Shown here piece after piece: positions 13,784 through 18,300 of a stretch of DNA of 18,300 nt (the first letter of the stretch is position 1; each line of letters starts with the position of its first letter). The translations under genes and the position numbers were made by a program. Under the pieces are notes generated by a model that was not told where the DNA came from, ran no database searches, and saw nothing but the letters and a program-made list of their open reading frames with translations. This DNA comes from Oscillospiraceae bacterium. GTDB lineage: Bacteria > Bacillota > Clostridia > Oscillospirales > Acutalibacteraceae. The stretch covers positions 1-18,300 of the forward strand of contig JAQXMV010000048.1 of NCBI GenBank assembly GCA_029013165.1, written 5' to 3'.

Positions 13784-15181
13784 ATGGTCTTTAGCAGTTT
13801 AGAATTCATTCTGATTTTCCTTCCTATCTTCTTCCTTTTCTATTATGCGGTGCCGTCCAGGTGGCGCAATGCGATCTTGTTAGCCGGCAGTCTGTGCTTC
13901 TATTTTGTGGGCACGGCAAGCCACGCAGAGCATTTCATATTGTTCCTGGTTTCCATAGCTGTCGATTTCTCCGTGGGTCTGCTTCTGGAAAAAAGCGCCG
14001 CACATAAAAAGGCCATTTTAACCGCCGGAATTGTTTTCCACCTTCTATGCCTTTGCTCGGTTAAATATTTCAATTTCTTCGTCGGCGAGCTGAGCAAATG
14101 CATAGAAGGTTTTGATCCGGTCATTCAAATCGTTTTGCCGATCGGAATCTCCTTTTATACTTTCCAGGGTATATCCTATATCGTGGATGTTTACAGGGGA
14201 AAGGTAAAGGCGGAAAAAAGCCTGCTGAACTTTGCCGTTTACATATCCATGTTTGAGCAGCTCATCGCAGGCCCCATCGTCACCTATGACCGTGTCAGCC
14301 GTGATCTTCCGTGCCGCGAAATCAAGTTACAGGACGCTTTCAAGGGCTTCGGCACTTTTGTTTTCGGCCTGGGACTGAAAGTTCTGCTGGCAAACCCCAC
14401 GGGTAAACTGTGGAATCAGGTGGAGGCCATCGGTTTTGAGAGTATATCGACACCCCTTGCCTGGATGGCGCTTCTGGCTTTCTCCTTTCAGATCTATTTT
14501 GATTTCTTCGGCTATTCCCTGATGGCGGTCGGTCTCGGTCGGATGCTTGGCTTCAAACTGCCGAAAAACTTCGATCATCCCTATCTCAGCCGTTCCATGA
14601 CGGAGTTTTGGAGACGCTGGCATATAACTCTCGGCTCCTGGTTCCGCGAATATGTTTATATTCCCCTGGGCGGAAACAGAAAAGGCAGTCTGATGACGGT
14701 GAGAAATCTGCTGATCGTCTGGCTGCTGACGGGTATGTGGCATGGCGCCGGATATAATTTTATACTGTGGGGCTTTGTGATTTTTGTGGTCATCGCCATG
14801 GAAAAGCTCTTCCTCGGAAAGCTCCTGGAGAAAGCGCCGAAAGCGGTCGGTCACATCTATATGGTTCTGCTCATCATGCTGACCTGGGCGATCTTTGCCA
14901 TTGACGATATGAGCGAGCTGGGTGTATTTTTCTCCCGTCTGTTCCCGTTCTTCGGCGGCGGCTTCTGGTCGGTTTTCCGATACGATTATTTAAAATACCT
15001 GAAGATGTATTTCCCGTTCTTCATCGTGGGCTTCCTCTTCTCCACCAAGCTGCCTTACAATATGCTGAAAAAAATCAAGAAGTTCTGGCCTATTGTTCTC
15101 ATCATTGCAGCTATATTCGCCGGCAGTGTCTACTGCATGTGCCGCGGATATGACGATCCGTTTTTATATTTCAGATTTTAA
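13784..15181 (+). CDS. MBOAT O-acyltransferase (AlgI/PatA/DltB type)
   Basis: A 465-residue polytopic membrane protein of the MBOAT family. AlgI, PatA and DltB relatives move an acyl group from the cytoplasmic side to an extracellular polymer. It opens with MVFSSLEFILIFLPIFFLFYY, the usual AlgI-type start, which is why ATG 13784 is preferred over the in-frame ATG 13712, which adds 24 polar residues unlike the family. The ribosome site (GGTGG, 13771-13775) is weak. Conserved blocks are SVKYFNFF, LPIGISFYTFQGISYIVDVYRG, MTEFWRRWHITLGSWFREYVYIPLGG (H280) and LLTGMWHGAGYNFILWG with the likely catalytic H320. About ten membrane segments are visible. It starts an operon with an SGNH hydrolase, an ECF sigma factor and an anti-sigma factor (gaps of 20 nt, 3 nt and an 8-nt overlap). 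The polymer substrate is unknown; peptidoglycan or a wall glycopolymer are both possible. Confidence 0.93.
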   Translation: MVFSSLEFILIFLPIFFLFYYAVPSRWRNAILLAGSLCFYFVGTASHAEHFILFLVSIAVDFSVGLLLEKSAAHKKAILTAGIVFHLLCLCSVKYFNFFVGELSKCIEGFDPVIQIVLPIGISFYTFQGISYIVDVYRGKVKAEKSLLNFAVYISMFEQLIAGPIVTYDRVSRDLPCREIKLQDAFKGFGTFVFGLGLKVLLANPTGKLWNQVEAIGFESISTPLAWMALLAFSFQIYFDFFGYSLMAVGLGRMLGFKLPKNFDHPYLSRSMTEFWRRWHITLGSWFREYVYIPLGGNRKGSLMTVRNLLIVWLLTGMWHGAGYNFILWGFVIFVVIAMEKLFLGKLLEKAPKAVGHIYMVLLIMLTWAIFAIDDMSELGVFFSRLFPFFGGGFWSVFRYDYLKYLKMYFPFFIVGFLFSTKLPYNMLKKIKKFWPIVLIIAAIFAGSVYCMCRGYDDPFLYFRF

Positions 15182-15201
15182 TTATTACGAGGTGCAAAGA
15201 A

Positions 15202-16014
15202 ATGAAAAAATCCAACATTATCACAGCGGCAGTGTTTGTTCTGCTGATTGCGGCAGTTCTGGCCTTTATGGTCTTCGGCAAATCCGGAAAGCAACCGTCT
15301 GAAACCACAACCGACTCCACCAAACCGCTGATCGTCTCCACCACTGATGAAAGTGTGACGGCCGAAAACACGACGGCCGAAAACACGACGGCACCAAATG
15401 TGACCAAGGCGCCCCTGAGCGCTGAGGATACCGCCGCCTTGATGAAAGATACTCTTTTCATCGGTGACTCCCGAACGGTGGGTATCTCGGAATACGCCGG
15501 ACTCAGCGAGGCTAACTTTTTTGCCAATGTGGGAATGACGGTGTTTAATATATTTGACAAGCAGGTTTCCGTCCCCGGTGTGGGAAAAGTTACCCTTGAT
15601 AAGTTGCTCTCTGCGAAAAAATATGATAAAATATTTGTGATGCTCGGTATCAATGAGCTGGGCTATGATTTCAATAAGCTCGTGAGCAAATACGGCGATT
15701 TAGTTGACTATCTCGGAAAAAAACAGCCCGATGCCAAGATTATCATTCAGGCCAATCTTCATGTTACCGCCGAGCGTTCCAATAAGGACGATTACATCAA
15801 TAATACGAGAATCAATCAGCTCAATGAATCGATTTCCAAATTTGCCGACGGAAAGAGAATATTTTATATTAATGCAAACCCTGTTTTCGATGATGCCAAG
15901 GGCAATCTCTCCTCTGAAAAAAGTGAGGATAATGCCCATTTGCTCGCCAAGTATTATAAGCAGTGGGGTGAGTGGATCGTCTCTGAAACAGCGGAGATCT
16001 GCAGGGAGGAATAG
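15202..16014 (+). CDS. Membrane-anchored extracytoplasmic SGNH/GDSL hydrolase, partner of the MBOAT protein
   Basis: A 270-residue protein with one N-terminal membrane segment (about 6-28), a Thr/Ser/Asn-rich linker (about 33-75) and an SGNH hydrolase domain outside the membrane. Catalytic blocks are FIGDSRTVG (S90), GINELG (N151) and DNAH (D243, H246), so the triad is intact. In alginate, peptidoglycan and teichoic-acid modification an MBOAT protein passes the acyl group to a partner of this general kind (AlgJ, PatB, DltD). Here the gene begins 20 nt after the MBOAT gene and ends 3 nt before the sigma factor gene, so the pair probably acts together. The linker DNA holds a perfect 15-nt tandem repeat. 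The fold and triad are clear; transferase rather than esterase activity is inferred from context. Confidence 0.88.
   Translation: MKKSNIITAAVFVLLIAAVLAFMVFGKSGKQPSETTTDSTKPLIVSTTDESVTAENTTAENTTAPNVTKAPLSAEDTAALMKDTLFIGDSRTVGISEYAGLSEANFFANVGMTVFNIFDKQVSVPGVGKVTLDKLLSAKKYDKIFVMLGINELGYDFNKLVSKYGDLVDYLGKKQPDAKIIIQANLHVTAERSNKDDYINNTRINQLNESISKFADGKRIFYINANPVFDDAKGNLSSEKSEDNAHLLAKYYKQWGEWIVSETAEICREE
15357..15386 (+). repeat. Perfect 15-nt tandem repeat in the SGNH linker
   Basis: GACGGCCGAAAACAC occurs twice in tandem (15357-15371, 15372-15386), followed by a partial third copy GACGGC. It encodes TAENT-TAENT-TAPN in the low-complexity linker. In-frame gain or loss would change linker length without breaking the gene. 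Confidence 0.85.
16003..16010 (+). promoter_or_regulatory. Ribosome binding site for the TTG start of the sigma factor
   Basis: AGGGAGGA, inside the last codons of the SGNH gene, lies 7 nt before TTG 16018 and supports that non-ATG start; there is no alternative ATG until residue 18. Confidence 0.75.
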
Positions 16015-16017
16015 TGC

Positions 16018-16512
16018 TTGACAGAAAAGGAAGAGTTCTGTGAAAATATAAGAAACTGCGAAGGATCTATGTATTTTTTGGCGCGATCCATCGTCCGAAA
16101 CGATGCCGACGCCGCAGAAGTGATCAGCGAATCCGTATACCGTGCCTATAAGAGTCTTTCATCTCTGAAAAGCAGAGAGTCTTTTAAGGCGTGGATTCTG
16201 CGGATTGTTCACAATACGGCCGTTGAATTGGTCCGAAAAAATGCAAAGATCATACCCATGGAGGAAATATCGCCGTCGGCCGCTGCGGAAGACACGGCCC
16301 CGACGGCAGACAGCAGACTGTCGGTCAGAAAAGCGGTTGAAAGCCTTCGTCAGCCCTACCGGACAGTCGTAACACTCTTTTATTATGATAATCTTTCAGT
16401 CTCTGAAATTGCAAAAATTACCGGCAGCAGTCTCGCTTCGGTGAAAAAGCAGCTCTCCCGGGCCAGAGAAATGCTGAGAGAAAGCTTGAAGGAGGATTTT
16501 GCACATGAATAA
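16018..16512 (+). CDS. ECF sigma factor, SigV-like
   Basis: A 164-residue extracytoplasmic-function sigma factor. Region 2 (about 10-75) includes SMYFLARSIVRNDADAAEVISESVYRAY for core binding and -10 recognition. Region 4 (about 105-160) has LRQPYRTVVTLFYYDNLSVSEIAKI and a helix-turn-helix SSLASVKKQLSRAREML that reads the -35. Regions 1 and 3 are absent, as in the ECF class. It starts with TTG at 16018, 3 nt after the SGNH hydrolase gene, and overlaps the anti-sigma gene by 8 nt, a layout that suits strict stoichiometry. The RsiV-like partner points to the SigV group, which in B. subtilis answers lysozyme; this group assignment rests mainly on the neighbour. It probably activates its own operon, although I could not identify a convincing ECF promoter. 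Confidence 0.92.
   Translation: MTEKEEFCENIRNCEGSMYFLARSIVRNDADAAEVISESVYRAYKSLSSLKSRESFKAWILRIVHNTAVELVRKNAKIIPMEEISPSAAAEDTAPTADSRLSVRKAVESLRQPYRTVVTLFYYDNLSVSEIAKITGSSLASVKKQLSRAREMLRESLKEDFAHE
16489..16495 (+). promoter_or_regulatory. Ribosome binding site of the anti-sigma gene
   Basis: AAGGAGG within the end of the sigma gene lies 9 nt before ATG 16505; the in-frame TTG at 16499 would leave only 3 nt. It fixes the start at 16505. Confidence 0.8.
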
Positions 16513-17398
16513 TTTTGATGATTATATCAGAGAAAACATGGCAAGAGAAGAAAACGAAATACCTGAAGAGGTAAAACTGAGCCTGGAGAAGGCCCTCGGC
16601 TCACTTCCGGAAAATGCACCGGAAAAGCACAGACTTCGTTCGGTGACCAAAATCGCCGCCGTCGCCGCAAGTTTTATCGCAGTTTTTATATTTGTTCTTC
16701 CGAATGTCAGTGTCACCTACGCCAGAGCCTGTGAGCAGATCCCTCTGCTGGGAAGAATCATTCAGGTCACCACTTTCCGGGAATATTCCTATTCTGATGA
16801 ACGGCATGAAATGCTCATCAGCGAACCGAAAATCGAGGAAGAGGGCGCGGAAGCGGCAGGTTATATCAATAAAAGCGTCAGCGAGCTGACCAATGAGCTT
16901 GTCAGTTATTTCTATGAGGAACTGGAAATTACCGGAGGCGCCGGATACGGCTCCATCTATATGGACTATGAAGTCGTCTCCAACACGGAGAAATGGTTTA
17001 CGCTCAAACTTACCGTCAGTGAAAATACCGCCAGTAGCAACAGCTTTTTTAAGTATTATCACATCGACAAGCGAGACGGTAAAATCGTCGAGCTCGGTGA
17101 TCTGTTCAAAAGCAAAAACTACAGCGACGCTTTGACGGAAAACATCAAAGAGCAGATGAGAAAGCTCATGGAAAGAGACAGCAATCTCATCTATTGGGTT
17201 GACGATCCCATTGTCGGTGAGGATTGTGTCTATGTGGGAGCCGACCATAATTTTTACTGGAACGAGCAAGGGGAGCTTGTCATTCCCTTTGATAAGTATG
17301 AGGTGGCCCCGGGATATATGGGCACCTCGGAGTTTATCGTTCCCGCCGAAGTGACAGACAGTCTGCTCAAGGATCAGTATCGTGATATTTTTGACTGA
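16505..17398 (+). CDS. RsiV-like transmembrane anti-sigma factor (DUF3298-type sensor domain)
   Basis: A 297-residue single-pass protein. Residues 1-48 are a charged cytoplasmic segment that should hold the sigma factor; about 49-65 (KIAAVAASFIAVFIFVL) span the membrane; the rest is outside. The outer part ends in a DUF3298-type domain with GKIVELGDLFKSKNY, FYWNEQGELVIPFDKYEVAPGYMG and EFIVPAE, as in B. subtilis RsiV, whose outer domain binds lysozyme. Right after the membrane segment is ARA (73-75), a plausible signal-peptidase site; RsiV is released by signal peptidase and then RasP. RsiV is about 285 residues, so the length agrees. The gene overlaps the sigma gene by 8 nt and closes the operon. 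RsiV-like identity is well supported; lysozyme as the ligand is inferred. Confidence 0.87.
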   Translation: MNNFDDYIRENMAREENEIPEEVKLSLEKALGSLPENAPEKHRLRSVTKIAAVAASFIAVFIFVLPNVSVTYARACEQIPLLGRIIQVTTFREYSYSDERHEMLISEPKIEEEGAEAAGYINKSVSELTNELVSYFYEELEITGGAGYGSIYMDYEVVSNTEKWFTLKLTVSENTASSNSFFKYYHIDKRDGKIVELGDLFKSKNYSDALTENIKEQMRKLMERDSNLIYWVDDPIVGEDCVYVGADHNFYWNEQGELVIPFDKYEVAPGYMGTSEFIVPAEVTDSLLKDQYRDIFD

Positions 17399-17412
17399 TA
17401 TCACAGATAATC

Positions 17413-17440
17413 AAACCACCGGTTCAGCCCCGGTGGTTTT
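17413..17440. terminator. Bidirectional terminator between the sigma operon and the transporter gene
   Basis: AAACCACCGG (17413-17422) pairs with CCGGTGGTTT (17430-17439), with T-rich sequence to the right and A-rich sequence to the left. The stem overlaps the stop codon of the minus-strand transporter gene and starts 14 nt after the anti-sigma stop, so it can serve both convergent units. Confidence 0.85.
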
Positions 17441-18300
17441 GCTTTTTAATTTGTTTGCTTTGCGGTACCGTCTTTTGTCTGACGAGCCTGCCGCTGAGGG
17501 CAATGAGCCTATCGCTCAGGGGCAGCAGAAGGATGGTTGACACTACATTGAAGATGATGTGAAAAAGCGATATGCTCATGCTACCGTTTCCCTCACAGAG
17601 CAATAGCCGGTCAAAAGGAACAAATTCCATCAGCGGAAAGAAAATCAGGGTGCCGATGAGGTTGAAAAGCAGATGAATGATTCCCACCTGTTTGGCGGTT
17701 TTTCCGGTGCCGGCCGAGGAGAGAATCACCGGTATGACGGCGCCGATGTTTTGCCCGAGAATGATATAAAATGCGTCTTTAATGCCGATCATTCCCTGCA
17801 TGGCTAAGGCCTGGAGAATCCCGACGGTTGCCGAGGAGCTTTGCATGATGGCGGTCATAATAAAGCCGATGAGTACATTTTGCAGCTTTCCGCCGGGACG
17901 GGAGAGAAAAGCGAGAAAGGCGGCGTTGTCCTTGAGCATGGCAAAAGCAGAGCTCATGGTGTTCATGCCGATGAAGAGCAGGCCGAAACCCACCAGAAGC
18001 ATACCGATACTTTTTGTCTTTTCTTTCCTGGCGAAAATCGGAAGCATGGCGCCGAGAAAAACGGAGAGGGGAGCGATGTCCGAAAAATTGAAAGCAATGA
18101 GTAAGCTCGTTACCGTCGTGCCGATATTGGCACCCATGATGATGCCTGTGGCGCCGCTGAGACTCATCATAGCGCTGTCGACGAAGCAGACTGCCATAAC
18201 CGAGGTGGCGCAGGAACTTTGAATGGCACCGGTGACGAGCATACCGGTGAGCACACCGCTGAGCTTATTCCTTGTCAAAAGGGACAGAATATCCCGGAGC
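17424..18300 (-). CDS. Na+/phosphate cotransporter, NptA/PNaS type (N-terminus outside window)
   Basis: A polytopic membrane transporter of the sodium-phosphate symporter family. The frame is still open at the right edge; the codons before the TTG at 18278 continue the family pattern (LRDILSLLTRNKLSGVLTG), so the gene is only truncated by the window. About 291 residues are visible and perhaps 40 N-terminal residues are missing. The two inverted repeats show the paired QSS signatures, AIQSSCATS and AIMQSSSATVG, and the motifs GANIGTTVTSLL and GQNIGAVIPVIL. The protein ends in a short basic tail (SKQIKKQNHRG) directly after the second repeat and has no C-terminal PhoU-like domain, which many bacterial members carry. 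It is convergent with the sigma operon. Confidence 0.92.
   Translation of the reverse strand, partial: LRDILSLLTRNKLSGVLTGMLVTGAIQSSCATSVMAVCFVDSAMMSLSGATGIIMGANIGTTVTSLLIAFNFSDIAPLSVFLGAMLPIFARKEKTKSIGMLLVGFGLLFIGMNTMSSAFAMLKDNAAFLAFLSRPGGKLQNVLIGFIMTAIMQSSSATVGILQALAMQGMIGIKDAFYIILGQNIGAVIPVILSSAGTGKTAKQVGIIHLLFNLIGTLIFFPLMEFVPFDRLLLCEGNGSMSISLFHIIFNVVSTILLLPLSDRLIALSGRLVRQKTVPQSKQIKKQNHRG

Noticed and set aside
16601..17404. A 267-codon minus-strand frame opposite the anti-sigma gene
   Set aside because: It is fully antisense to a gene with clear DUF3298-type motifs and an ideal ribosome site; no independent support.

Overview
The window reads as a piece of a low-to-medium GC Gram-positive (Bacillota) chromosome, most likely a gut-type member of Clostridia (Oscillospiraceae/Ruminococcaceae-like; this placement is an inference). 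The reasons are strong AGGAGG-type ribosome sites, TTG starts, a DnaK without the ATPase-domain insertion of Gram-negative DnaK, a RecD2-type helicase without RecBC, a B. subtilis-type MazF, and a sigma-V/RsiV-like pair. No tRNA, rRNA, CRISPR array, prophage or complete insertion sequence is visible. No gene-free stretch exceeds 300 bases; the longest are dnaK-dnaJ (about 223 nt) and dnaJ-SDR (about 212 nt).

Layout: (1) 1-3654, heat-shock chaperone operon: end of grpE, dnaK, dnaJ, closed by a strong terminator. Between dnaK and dnaJ lies a 161-nt element whose ends are 17-nt inverted repeats and whose interior forms two more long hairpins, giving a three-way junction if transcribed. (2) 3711-5372, a monocistronic gene for an extended SDR dehydrogenase/epimerase fused to a C-terminal zinc-ribbon-like module. 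(3) 5378-5442, further hairpins between convergent genes. (4) 9166 down to 5445 on the minus strand: a small membrane protein, then a RecD2-like helicase with its own promoter and an MreB-like actin homologue. (5) 9294-10932, a secreted beta-propeller-like protein with a near-consensus promoter and its own terminator, divergent from (4). (6) 11010-13154, a bifunctional NAD(P)H-hydrate repair enzyme and a small lipoprotein. (7) 13268-13696, an apparently solitary MazF toxin. (8) 13784-17439, a compact operon of MBOAT acyltransferase, extracytoplasmic SGNH hydrolase, ECF sigma factor and RsiV-like anti-sigma factor. (9) 17424-18300 on the minus strand, a Na+/phosphate cotransporter running off the window edge.

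How the genes work together: GrpE, DnaK and DnaJ form one chaperone machine. The last operon is the most suggestive unit. In B. subtilis the lysozyme-sensing sigV-rsiV pair is co-transcribed with oatA, a single-chain peptidoglycan O-acetyltransferase. Here the same kind of regulator pair sits directly behind a two-protein MBOAT + SGNH pair of the kind that O-acylates extracellular polymers (AlgI/AlgJ, PatA/PatB, DltB/DltD). I infer an envelope O-acetylation module controlled by its own stress-sensing sigma factor. The hydrate-repair/lipoprotein/mazF block looks like a reduced form of the Bacillus acpS-ydcC-alr-mazE-mazF neighbourhood, with alr and mazE absent here.
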